Assembly (NCBI GenBank): GCA_918026815.1
Contig: CAKJVC010000066.1
Coordinates: 673,326-737,325 of the forward strand
Origin: Chalara sp. BL73
Lineage: Eukaryota; Ascomycota; Leotiomycetes; Helotiales
Direction of reading: 5' to 3'
DNA: 64,000 nt
The notes beneath the pieces are model-generated. The model did not search any database. It had not been told where the DNA came from and was given only the letters and a program-made list of their open reading frames with translations. The stretch's first letter is position 1. The number at the start of each line of letters is the position of its first letter. The position numbers were made by a program, and so were the translations under genes. Below, piece after piece: positions 1-10,621 of this stretch.

Positions 1-169
1 GGTCGACTAAAGGCTATATCAACCCGATCTATGTATAGGTCAGATGAACAGCGTATACAAGTACATCTATTCAATCTATTCTTAGTTGACTACGCAGAGC
101 ATATTTGAATTTGGGTGGAACAACGATTCGATTGCTCTGCCTCTCGCCCCAGAGTTATAGTCAACAGGA

Positions 170-926
170 GCTATGTGGTAACATACTCACAGGCTCGCTG
201 GGGTGATGCCTCGCCTTTTACCTATTCTATGAATAGGTCCGCCAGGCGGCACTTGCAGTCTCAGATCAATGATCGCCAACTTGCCATTACAGAGACTCTT
301 GGAGCTTGTGTTGAAGACTTTGCGGCTCAAAAATATAGCGAGGCTACTGTGGGTCAACCAGATATACATCAACCAAAACGACGTTATCGAGAAAGAAGCT
401 CAGGTACCCCTCATGAGGAAGATTTACTTGTTGGCCCAGGACACTATCGTGTGGCTAGGCTTAGGGAAAGATAGCACAAACCGAGCCGTGGATTGGATCA
501 AGGTAGATCATGCAATACAAGCTAGCAAGGAAGGCTATGAAGTAATATCTACATCTTTCAAGATTATGTCATACTTGGAGATTGGTTGCAGGAGTATTGA
601 GACGCTCGAAGCTACCCGAAAAAAAACGTTAGTCTATAAGGATAATTGGATTGATTATCGTGGGGTTTTCTTTCGTGCAATGCGCTGGGGTCTAATAGGG
701 CCTTAGGTGTTGGCCCAACGTGCATAGAGGCTAGAAACGCCATCTGCATTCTATTCAGGGTGGAGAATCCATTCATCCTCAGATCCGTTGCCTAATTTCT
801 GCTGAGGTCACAGGCTATGAACTGATAGGTGAAGCGTATTGTGATAGGACTGTGGATGGTGAGGTATTGGCTCTGGGGTTGAAGGAGGATGGCATCGTCC
901 TTATTCAGTCACTTTCGGCATTGTAG
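170..926 (+). pseudogene. Decayed HET (heterokaryon incompatibility) domain gene
   Basis: Pieces of a HET-domain protein lie in order on the plus strand but in different frames. Near 170–215 there is a remnant of the SYxWG-like start (TYSQARWGDAS). At 300–470 a frame reads LLWVNQIYINQ then MRKIYLLAQDTIVWLGLG, the core HET signature. At 815–926 a third frame reads YELIGEAYCDRTVDGE and ends in TAG, typical of the C-terminal part of these proteins. The pieces are joined by frame changes and stops, so no intact protein is possible. HET proteins control nonself recognition on hyphal fusion and are often lost or duplicated. The family call rests on recognised motifs; the limits are approximate. Confidence 0.7.
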
Positions 927-2479
927 CTTCGTGACACCCGTTCTTTCTGGTTTGAAGAATATGCCGAAGTAGTTTAGAGGGAGACAAGATCAGGATTAAA
1001 GGAAAGGCATGCTATTCTCTAGGTCCCCTACGCGGCGACAACCATGTATGTACACTAATATGACGAGACAAGAAGCATCCCTGCATAGTTCTTGGCGGGA
1101 CCTCCCTTATGATTGTTTCTCGTCACATTTTCTTCGCAAGTGTGTCAACTTTGCTGACATCTTTTAGCATGTTTATTCCCTCATGTTAAACAGCCTATCC
1201 GAGCTATAAGAGAATTATTGCAACGATCTATCACAATAATTCTATACAATGGAATATATTTAACTGGGACATCAAATAAGCCTCCATCTCCCAGCAATCT
1301 CCAGCATCCATCGCAACCTGCTGTACCTGGTTGTCTCACAGGCCTGATCCTACTGACGCTCAAAGTGGCCCACACTAGTCTGTTGTATAACGTAGCTATG
1401 CATAGTGAAAAATAATACACAAGGTGATTCCAGATTTTTAGCTATATACAAGGGATATGTGTTAGACTTGCATCTTATTCACTCAAATGAGCCTTTACCA
1501 AAACTTTACCATATAATGCAGAATAAACAACAGCTAGAATGATATTCGTAATACACAGACTTTGTTTGCCATTTATATTCTTTACAATAGTAGCAGCGCC
1601 CAGCGGTCTTCTTTCACATTGCTTAATACGCAGCTTTTGATGTAACAGGACAATTTACAACAACTGTAGTCACCAAACTTGAACTAGGTATGCCCAGATA
1701 TAGCCTGTATTTAAAGTAACGCCAGCTGAAGAACTACTCTCAGATAAGCAGACCCTGCAGACGCCGTGCAGGAGTCTCTCTGTGCTCTCCCATCAGTTTC
1801 TAATAAACATCATGATAGCTGTTCTACTTGCAACTTTACTTATCAGAAATTCACCATTCCCACAAGGGGTCATCTCGGAAACTCTTCGTTAATCATAAAC
1901 CGGCTATGGCTGCAACTCTGCCAATCGCCAGTAAGGAGTAGACCCCCCCCAAAACTCTATCTTCCGCCTTGTGCAAGTTTATACTTGTGACCGCTGGCAA
2001 GCAAGGCTGACTAAATTATGGCCCTTAAGCTTTACATCGCTTAAGGCTTCCCTGATTTTTTTCCAGCAGCATCTGTATCCTTATCTAACTTTTATTCACC
2101 CTGTTCTATGTCCGCTTCTGGCCTTGTTAATGTTCTCCAGTACTTACTATTGTGTTACAGAACGCGGAGACCCCACTTAGATATATAAGTGTATGCCAAA
2201 GTACTCCCTCTGACTCTCCTCAACTACACTACCTATTAGATAGAAACTTATGCAACAGTATCGACTAACCATACTCCTTCAGCTTAGTTCAGGAGTGATG
2301 GCAGCTTACTTATTAGGACTGAGCCACCTCTAAACTTCAGCTTCCTATTTTACAATAGCAGCAGCTAAAGGCTGCCTGAGACGTCTATCAACAACACATC
2401 CCGACTTCCCAATTGGTAAAGCTGCACCCAAGATTCTCGCTTCACTAGTCTCACTAGCTCTATAGTTACGCTAATCATC
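927..2479. other. Intergenic, about 1.55 kb
   Basis: Only short unsupported ORFs are present, with no domain or splice-linked reading frame that I can recognise. The last 200 bases before the next gene are CT- and A-rich, as in fungal promoters. Confidence 0.5.
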
Positions 2480-4024
2480 ATGAGAAATATCAAAGGCAAA
2501 GGGATAGGCGAGCTCAATATCAAGGAGACCTCTCCTCTCTTCGCTCCTCCCAGCTCTCAAAACATCTCTCGCTCTCAAGCACCTTCTCTTCGTCACAATC
2601 ACTTCATTAAGGACAACAACGAAGATGATGACGGATTTCCTGAAAACAGCCCTACATATGCCAACAACTTTCGACGCATGATGGATCCTCTCGCTACAAA
2701 TGACAACAATCTTGTTACCCAAGATAAAGCTAATAATGTGAATAACAATCGACCCAAGTTCAATCCTCCTTCCACCCAAGGCAACACTGTTGCCATGAAT
2801 AGCAATCAACAAAAGATTGAGCCTCCTCGTACCAACACAAATGCCATTTCCATTAATAACACTCACGAAAAGGCATCACAACTCTCTACAAACGACAAGG
2901 CTGATAACACGATCGACGAAGTACCCTTCACTAATGACAGTCAACAAAGTATCAGCCCTGGCTCACGAAAAGTCACTCAGAGTCGAATTGGAACTGGTCG
3001 TCGTTACATGAACGATGATGTTCCAGTCTATGGCGGTAGCAGCGTCTACAACAGCACTAGCTATAATGGCTTAGAGAAGGACTATTCTGACGACTCTCCT
3101 CGCCCTGTGGTCTTAGGATATAACACTAGATACGTGGGTGAATCCACTAGGAGAAACGATGTTTACTATGGCCTGCCTTCCTCGTTCCAAGACTACAATG
3201 ATAAAGATGATGAAGAAGGTTCTGAGATCTTTGTCCAACGAGGCAATCAAACCCTAAGTACTCCCAAGGCTCGTCATTTCCGAGTTACAAAGCCGATGTC
3301 CGCTCCAGTCCGCCGTTTCTCCCGCGCCGATCTCATTCCTCAAGAGGAGGAGCCTACACCATTACGTCACCCTGCCCGCCGTCCAGATGTATCTAATTTT
3401 ACACCTTGCGCTCACGGCCGCACTACGGTTCGTGAACAAGTTGAGCTTCGTCCCTCCAGGCACTCCGGAGTCCGTAATGAATGGGATACCCATAATCCAC
3501 CTGAATTTACTGATGCCGATGACCTCCCCAGTGCTTTCTTTGAGAAGCGTGACATCGACCGCCCAGCTACCGGTTCAGGAACGAAGGTAGCTAAGCGGGC
3601 TAATGGTCCCAACGACCCTGAAAATATCGAGATCGTCAATCTCTTTGACGTTGAGCGTAAATCCTGGTCCAAGATCGCGGACATCCTCAACGACAAGCGC
3701 ATAGCCGACGGCCGCGTCCCAAGCCTCACACCCAATGGCTGCGTCCTGAGATATAATCGAACTGCACCACTTTTTTATAAGTCGCGTGGTCAGGAGTTCA
3801 TCCCATTGAAGTATCGCAAGAAGGGCGCAAAGCCTGGTGAAGCATTTCAAATTAAGGACCGTTTCTTGGTGGATTGGACTCCTGAGAAGGACAGTGCGCT
3901 GATTAGTACTGTCCGCGAGTATGAGACACAGAAGTGGGAGACTGTTGCTCAATTACTTAATCGGGAGTTTGTCGTCAATATATTTACTGCGAAGAACGTA
4001 GCTGCGCGCTATCCAGTCCTTTGA
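2480..4024 (+). CDS. Asn/Ser-rich protein with two C-terminal Myb/SANT-like segments
   Basis: This is a single-exon gene of 514 codons from an ATG at 2480 to TGA at 4022–4024. Residues 1 to about 370 are low complexity, rich in Asn, Ser, Pro and Asp and probably disordered. The C-terminal 140 residues hold two tryptophan-anchored repeats: one around residues 375–420 (NLFDVERKSWSKIADILND) and one around 465–510 (VDWTPEKDSALISTVREYE, then KWETVAQLLN). Their W-rich spacing resembles Myb/SANT helices, so a DNA-binding or chromatin role is plausible. I do not recognise a named orthologue. A possible AATAAA signal lies at 4264. Long antisense ORFs over this gene are shadows. Confidence 0.75.
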   Translation: MRNIKGKGIGELNIKETSPLFAPPSSQNISRSQAPSLRHNHFIKDNNEDDDGFPENSPTYANNFRRMMDPLATNDNNLVTQDKANNVNNNRPKFNPPSTQGNTVAMNSNQQKIEPPRTNTNAISINNTHEKASQLSTNDKADNTIDEVPFTNDSQQSISPGSRKVTQSRIGTGRRYMNDDVPVYGGSSVYNSTSYNGLEKDYSDDSPRPVVLGYNTRYVGESTRRNDVYYGLPSSFQDYNDKDDEEGSEIFVQRGNQTLSTPKARHFRVTKPMSAPVRRFSRADLIPQEEEPTPLRHPARRPDVSNFTPCAHGRTTVREQVELRPSRHSGVRNEWDTHNPPEFTDADDLPSAFFEKRDIDRPATGSGTKVAKRANGPNDPENIEIVNLFDVERKSWSKIADILNDKRIADGRVPSLTPNGCVLRYNRTAPLFYKSRGQEFIPLKYRKKGAKPGEAFQIKDRFLVDWTPEKDSALISTVREYETQKWETVAQLLNREFVVNIFTAKNVAARYPVL

Positions 4025-4565
4025 AACTGGGTCGTGTGGTGTAGGTGGCATAGACATGGTGAAGTGGAAGGTATGAAGTGAAATCCGTAGAGTTTACACT
4101 CGGATTTCCAAGAGATATGCTTGGCTGTACTGGGGGATCCTGGGTTTTGCGTTGCCTTATTTCATGGATGATGATGGGAGTGCTTTGCTCGCGACAATTT
4201 ACGCGTTGCGTTAGTTTCTACAAAAATGGTGGGTTAGTTCTTACGAGAGGCGTTTCCCTATACAATAAATAGAGTATTGATTTCCTGACACAACCTCTAG
4301 ATTCCCAGCGTGACAATGATGTGATGTGATGTGACTGCAAAGATGAGTTTGTGAATATTGTTATTGTCTCGCTAAAGCCCCTATACGAGAGTCGTGAATG
4401 CGCCAAGATATATAGCTAGTCCCGAAAAAGCTTAGCAGGAAGATATATAAGATCATGACTTCGCGTCTAGACGCGTAGAGTGCTTTTCTGGCAACGCGTC
4501 AGCTTCGCTCATCTCCAGCACCGCGAGCCTCATTCTCTGAATTTTGGAGAACTTGCTTAGCTACA
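4025..4565. other. Intergenic, about 540 bp
   Basis: Likely 3' UTR of the upstream gene (AATAAA at 4264) followed by the promoter and 5' UTR of the SNF2 gene. No gene is visible. Confidence 0.5.
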
Positions 4566-7300
4566 ATGAGTTCAGTAACTACCGAATCCTCCGAGACGCG
4601 TCTCCCAGAAAGCGCACCATCCTCACCACCAGAAACCTCCCCCGACTCCCCAAGGATGGAGGACTTTACCACCGCAGAAGAAAAGAAGATGCTCGAGATC
4701 GAAACCTGGACCGCGATAGAAAATGAGAAGGCAGAAGAACGGCGGCGGAAGAAGCTCTTGCAGAAACGGAGGAAGGGGCATGAGGATACGAAGGAGGAAA
4801 GAGAGGCGAAGGCGCGGGAGCTAGACAACCTACTGAGGAAGACGGAAGTCTTCAGTCAGGTGCTGACGAAGAAAACGGAGGTTCTGGGTAGGGTGGGGAG
4901 TGGGTTTGATGGTAAGGCGCTGGGTGAACATGATTTGGAGATGGCGAAGCAGCCAAAATGCATGGTAGGCGGCACGATGCGACCGTATCAACTGGAAGGC
5001 TTGACGTGGATGTACGAGATCTGCCTGCAAGGCATGTCTGGGATTTTAGCAGATGAGATGGGGCTGGGGAAGACGATACAGACCATCTCTTTGATCGCGC
5101 TGTTGAGGGAAAAAGAGAAATATTTAGGGCCGCATTTGATTATTGCCCCAGTGAGCACGCTTTCGAATTGGATCGAGGAGTTTGAGAAGTGGACACCCAA
5201 TATCCCGGTCTTGTTATATCATGGGACTCCCGCTACGAGAAAGGAGCTGTTAAAGACGAGAATGATGAGGCACATCAGAGACGGGAGGCCGGATGAGAAG
5301 TTTCCGGTTATTTGCACGAGTCCAGAGATTCTGATGCGGGATAACAATGAACTTCAGAAAATATCGTGGGAATTTATAATCATTGTATGTTCTATCGTGT
5401 CATGTATTCTTCGCTAACTTCTATGCAGGATGAAGGTCATAGAATGAAGAACTCAGAGTCGAAACTGTTCCGCATGCTCAAGGAGTTCAAATCTGCCACT
5501 CGTCTCTTGATCACTGGCACACCTCTACAAAATAATCTCAAGGAGTTATGGTCGTTGCTTAATTTCTTACTGCCTATGATATTCACTAGCTGGGATCAGT
5601 TTGAGTCTTGGTTTGATTTCTCCGACCTGCAGGACGAGGAGGGAACGGAAAAATTCCTCGAAGACAAGATGAAGCAAGATTTGATCAAAAAGATACATCT
5701 GATTCTACAACCATTGCTCTTGCGTAGGGTCAAGGCTGATGTCGAGCACATGCTTCCTAAGAAGCGTGAATATGTTCTTTATGCGCCTATGACTAGAGAG
5801 CAGACCGACTTGTACAATGTCATCTCTGACAAGTCCTCGGATACACGGCAGTACCTAGAAGATAAGGTAGTAGAAAGGCTCACTGGTGCCACCAATACTC
5901 CCGCTATATCGCGGAAAACTAGTCCAACGTCAAAGACAAAGAAGCCCGTGACAAAGGTAGAAGATTCAGATACCGAAGATGATATTCCTCTTGCAATCAG
6001 GAGTCGTCCAGCTGGTACCTCGAAAGTCAGCCCGCCAAAGAATGCGTTCCAACAAATGATGCAGAAGAAAGGAAGAGGGTGTCATCCAAGTTCTGTCAAA
6101 GCTGGCAGCAAGCGGAAGTCGGAAATAGTTGACCATAATACACCATCTTCGAAGTCAGCAAAGTCTAGCAGAGACTCTACCCCTGGAAGCATTCGAAGTT
6201 TACCAAGTGCCCGAAGTGGAAGAGGACGACCAACAAGGGCACGTGTCTATAAGGAGTCAGATGCATCAGATGAAGACGATCTTAGCGATGATGAGTTTGA
6301 GCAGAAGCTGGCGGATGAGTTGGCCAAGCAAGATGTTGAACCTGATGTAGAGGTCGATCCAGAAGAAGTCCACCGAGTTAAGATTCTGGAATTAGCAAGT
6401 GAGTAAAATTTTAGTGGCGTGTAACCTAATGCTAACAACGCCACAGAGAAAGAAATATCCACCAAGAAGCTTGGAAACCCGCTCATGCAGCTCCGATTAG
6501 TGTGCAACTCGCCCCATAATTTCTTTAATCCTTGGACAGTTGATTCCGGCTTACCAGTCGATGAGACCTTGGTTACTTCCTCTGGTAAAATGCTTCTGCT
6601 CGATAGACTTTTGCCGGCTCTGTTCGAGCGCGGCCATAAAGTCCTTATATTTTCACAATTCAAAACACAATTGGACATTCTTGAAGATTATGCCAGAGAT
6701 CTTCGAAACTGGAACGTGTGTCGTATCGATGGCTCAGTTGCCCAAGATGATCGACGCCGACAGATCAAAGAGTTCAATACAAATAAGAATTTCAAACTCT
6801 TTTTGCTTTCGACCAGGGCTGGTGGCCAGGGTATTAATCTCGCAAGCGCTGATACTGTGATTTTGTTCGACTCGGATTGGAATCCTCAGCAAGATCTCCA
6901 GGCTCAAGACCGCGCGCATCGGATCGGACAGACGAGGCCAGTGGTCATTTTTAGACTTGCAACAAAAGATACTGTTGAAGAAGAGCTTCTGCTTAGTGCA
7001 GATGCGAAGAGGCGTCTGGAGAAGCTGGTGATCAAAAAAGGTGGCTTTAAGACGATGGGCCAAAAGCTTGATAAGGAGGAAGGTATGAGTAAGGAGGCTT
7101 TACAGGCTTTGTTGCTGAAAGATGGTGAGGTGTTCAAGATCTCCGGAGGCGAGAGCATCTTGAGCGAGAAAGATCTTGAGACTCTTTGTGATAGGAGTGA
7201 TGCTGCCTACGCTCGTGCGGAGAAGGGCCTGGGTAATGCGGCTGGATTTAAGATTGTGGAGACGAAGATGGGTGGGTTGATGACTACCGAGAAAGAGTAA
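4566..7300 (+). CDS. mus-30: SNF2-family chromatin remodeller, LSH/HELLS type (MUS-30/Irc5)
   Basis: The spliced protein is 880 aa in three exons: 4566–5384, 5429–6398 and 6447–7300. Both introns are short (44 and 48 bp) with GCTAAC branch sites. The N-terminal 100 residues are charged and probably coiled coil. The SNF2 ATPase follows, with Walker [13 protein letters not shown] near residue 165 and the DEGH box at residue 274, split exactly by intron 1. SNF2 motifs [19 protein letters not shown] and the helicase-C motifs [11 protein letters not shown] and QDRAHRIGQ come later. DEGH, where most SNF2 proteins have DEAH, together with overall order matches LSH/HELLS, yeast Irc5 and Neurospora MUS-30, which act in nucleosome remodelling and genome stability. 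A low-complexity insert (about residues 425–600) separates the two ATPase lobes. Confidence 0.93.
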
Positions 7301-7666
7301 AAGAGAAGTGACTAGATAAACATGGCGTGTGATTTAGAATAAGGCGTTGGATAGGGGAAGCTGTGGGGCAGGCGTGTATAAGTGGATATATACCTTACGG
7401 TATCAGTGAATCATGGGAATAAGAATTATTCACTCCAATTGTGTACTTATTGTGGCATCTGCCCTCTGCAATGGCACCGCCCACACCTAATTTCCATTTT
7501 GCATCGTTCGAATACGCAACAACGATGGCTTCAGGTATAGATATCAACCTACTCATACCACACATCGCCAACTTATAGCTCAAAACCACCATCAACTTCG
7601 ACAGTAAGCCAACACCAACTGCATCAGGACGACCACTGATACCTACCGAAGTTACTAAAGCCAGCA

Positions 7667-8203
7667 ATGCATCCTCGCTTATTTCTCCCTCTTTTTCTGA
7701 TCATCACCCCAGAATATTTGGCAAACCTCACCTATATGTCTTTCTTCCCTTCCTCCCATCCAAAGATCTGCTTCATCAACCAATACCGTGCCCCGCACCT
7801 GACGCTTCCATCTTTACTGAATCCTTATTTGCAGCTGAAGATACCTCAACACGGTGACATCAACATAAAGTTCCTGGCTATGAAAGTCAGAGAAGGGAGG
7901 AGGTTGGGAGTGGAAGCGCTGACTTGGGAGAGTGTGAGGGAATGGACAAACGAGATATGGCCAGTTGGGATTGAGCGCATCAAGTGGGTTGTTTGTACGG
8001 AGATTGGTGAGTTGTTCTCCCCTTCGCTAGGTGGGGGAGGTCTAGAGATGCAGGCATAGAGGCATGGCTGATTGCTATAAATAGGCGTTGTGAAGCAGTT
8101 CGAATGGCTATTCTTGACCGTCGCTCTATATTGCGGGATGAAGCTGCTTTGGAAGAAGATTAGACGCGAGATTATCGTTGAGTTTATTGGGATTTGGCGC
8201 TAG
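7667..8203 (+). CDS. Small conserved fungal protein with C-terminal membrane segment; 5' end doubtful
   Basis: Two exons are supported: one ending at 8006 and 8085–8203, joined by a 78 bp intron (GTGAGT...ATAG). From the ATG at 7667 this gives 152 aa. The part from about 7780 on looks genuinely coding, with NIKFLAMKVREGRR and EWTNEIWPVGIERIKWVV. The C-terminus holds one hydrophobic segment (FEWLFLTVALYCGMKLLW) followed by basic residues. A better N-terminus may begin at ATG 7471 and join through an intron at 7604–7712, which keeps frame, but an in-frame TAG at 7576–7578 interrupts it. Starts at 7667 or 7736 avoid that stop. I do not know the function; the pattern recalls a conserved but unnamed ascomycete family. 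Confidence 0.5.
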
Positions 8204-8984
8204 GGTGCTAGGTTGTACTGGGACGGATCTGGTGTGGGATATGACGGGGTGGGTGCCAGGAAAATTGCTAGGACGGCGCGGGACGACTGGAAAGAGAGAA
8301 TTCAACAGCTGATATGTTGGGTAGGAGGCTCATTCTTATTGAGTCATGGCGCGAGCATGATATCCACTATCCGTATTTACACCCCTAGGCTTCGCTTCAT
8401 TCAGGGGCAATCTTGGCGTAGATTTCAGAATCGGTGGTTTCTTTCTAACCACGCTAATCCAAGTCAATCTATTATCTTTAATCAAAGCATGCTTTCAATT
8501 CCAGCGCGGCTCGAGAACCATGATCTTGGTATACATCCCCGATATAAGGTAAGGGGGAATTTGATACATTTCGCATCCGCCTCGTCAGCGAGGATGGTCA
8601 TTGGTCAAGTCAATTCCGATTACCGAATGGACAAGCTGCAGAACAAACTTGAAAATTCGAGCACCGAATAATAGTTGATCTTTATTAGGGCAACCACCGA
8701 ATATTTCAGCAATCACAGCTTGAATTGAAGTCAAATTGCTGGACCGGACGTCCGGTTGGTGGCGTCGCTCTCGGGGCTTTCCCCCCGTATCACTATTGCC
8801 TCAATAATTTCCCGAAGCAGGGGACGATACTATTGAATGGTTTAATCCTGAGAGCTCGGACTATGGAGGTCCGGCATGGAGTGATGGATTTGGGTATCAT
8901 ATATAAGCTGGGCAGGCGCCCGAAGGGCTGGATCATACTCCAACTATCCTGCCTTGTGCTATTCACCACCTGACTCTAATCAAG
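8204..8984. other. Intergenic, promoter of scytalone dehydratase at its right end
   Basis: No supportable gene. The 152-codon open frame at 8213–8671 begins with TTG and shows no coding character. The right end carries a TATA-like element listed separately. Confidence 0.5.
8899..8906 (+). promoter_or_regulatory. TATA-like box upstream of scytalone dehydratase
   Basis: The string CATATATAAG lies about 80 bp before the ATG at 8985, a reasonable place for a core promoter element in a filamentous fungus. It is a match by eye only. Confidence 0.35.
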
Positions 8985-9606
8985 ATGCCCTCCTTCACAT
9001 TCTCATTCGATGATACTCCATCAAAGCCACAACTATGGTCGAACCCACGGACCATCTCACATGAAGATTATCTAGAGTTGAGCGCATGCGTTTTCAACTG
9101 GGCAGACAGCTATGATGCCAAGGTTTGAAGACCTGAAGCGGTAATAACACGTCTAACACATACCTTAGGACTGGGTTCGTCTTCGCAGCATCATTGCTCC
9201 AACTCTGCTGGTAGACTATACCGATATCGGCAAGCCACGCTGGGACAACATGTCCGCCGCCGACTTCATGGCCATGGTGACCGACGAAGATTTTCTTGGT
9301 GATCCCTGTGTCAAGACGCAGCACCTCCTCGGCATGACCTGGTGGGAGCGCACCTCAGACACCCAAGTCATCGGTCATCATCAGCTCCGCGCCGCGCATC
9401 AGGTGTATACGGATGCTAGCTTGAAGGAGGTAAAGTTGAAGGGCCATAGCCATGCCACTAACGAGCATTACTACACGAAGGTGGATGGGGTGTGGAAGTT
9501 TGCGGGTTTGAAGCCGAAGGTCAGATGGAATGAGCACGATTTTGAGAAGGTGTTCAAGGGGAGCTATGTTGAGGTTAGTGGGAGTGATTATGCGAAGAGC
9601 TTGTAG
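8985..9606 (+). CDS. SCD1: Scytalone dehydratase (DHN-melanin biosynthesis)
   Basis: Two exons, 8985–9122 and 9169–9606, give 191 aa; the 46 bp intron falls after WADSYDAK. The enzyme dehydrates scytalone to 1,3,8-trihydroxynaphthalene and vermelone to 1,8-DHN in melanin synthesis. It is a small alpha+beta-barrel protein of the NTF2-like fold. Aligned from memory with the Magnaporthe enzyme (offset 13), the active-site residues Tyr30, Asp31, Tyr50, His85, His110 and Asn131 appear here as Y43, D44, Y63, H98, H123 and N144. The Ser129 position is A142 and the Val75 position is F88. The flanking DVWKFAGLKP-type segment (DGVWKFAGLKP) is strongly family-typical. No polyketide synthase or naphthol reductase gene lies nearby, so the gene is not in a melanin cluster within this window. 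Confidence 0.95.
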
Positions 9607-10621
9607 AGAGTGACAGACGTAGGAGCTACCGTATCGGCTAAGGCAACAGTTCTAGTTTTCGATTCTGGTCACTGTATTCTAAGCCCTTGTATGTGTGTGT
9701 AGTTCAGTCAGCGCAATATTCTTGGTGTTGGATTTATATTTGCCTTGAAAATTATGAATGGATGCACAGCCTGACATTATCGCTGTTGTTAGAATTGCGC
9801 ATGGAGGAAAACACATTGATTTTTTTGGGATTTTTTTGGGGGTTTCAACCCGGAGACTCTCTAGGAGATATTCCCTTTAGACCGGAACCCAGATTTGTCA
9901 TCTGCCTCCTGAAGCTTCTTTGTAAATGTCGTAGCTAGACTTGATATCCCAAGTGTTGGATATATAATTCGAGATCTAGGACATCTAGTGCTATTCAATG
10001 TTGAACAAAGCAACTTGCTTATTACTAAATCTATCATCAACCTGAAACCGTACAACTAATTTAAAAGACAATAAAAGACATACCGTTGCTTATAGTATAC
10101 GACCATGGGGCATATTCTCTCTCCACTCCTCATGAACCTACTCTACCCCCCAATATAAATACATCACTCTAGCCCCCATAAACCCACACTGCTACCTATA
10201 TAGGAACTTCAATATAACCCCCATGTCCCTTCCTACTCCCTCAAAAGGCGGTTTATAGCGGGCACAGTGCCTTTATAAGGAATGAACTCACTACATACCC
10301 CGACACTCGACATGGACATGCTCTGCCAACCACAAGGCAACTTTATCTCCCATTCCATGCCATATCTAGCATATGGGGATTGGCGCTGGCAGATATGGTC
10401 AAGTACCCAAAGAACCATTTAAGAAAAACCTGCATGCGAGAAGCAGACAAACTAAATATTAAATAAAAAGAATTTATTAACGGATCTTTCTCTTCGGTCC
10501 CATGATTTTAAAAAAGCTTCCCCCTATCCTTCTAAGTCTGCGCCATACCTAATGACCAAATATCCCTGACACCCCTTATGAACCACGAAACTAGCAGGCC
10601 CATAAATATTATATGGGTAGC
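9607..10621. other. Intergenic, about 1 kb
   Basis: No coding signal is visible. It contains T- and G-runs near 9828–9845 and AT-rich stretches around 9950–10090 and 10440–10480. It probably holds the 3' UTRs of the two convergent flanking genes. Confidence 0.5.

Noticed and set aside
1584..2360. ACAATAG(T/C)AGCAGC-like string seen twice in the same intergenic region
   Set aside because: Too short and too simple to separate from chance.
2471..2866. 131-codon antisense ORF opposite the Myb-like gene
   Set aside because: Shadow of the plus-strand coding frame.
8213..8671. 152-codon open frame
   Set aside because: Starts at TTG, shows no domain or coding pattern, and overlaps the likely promoter of scytalone dehydratase.
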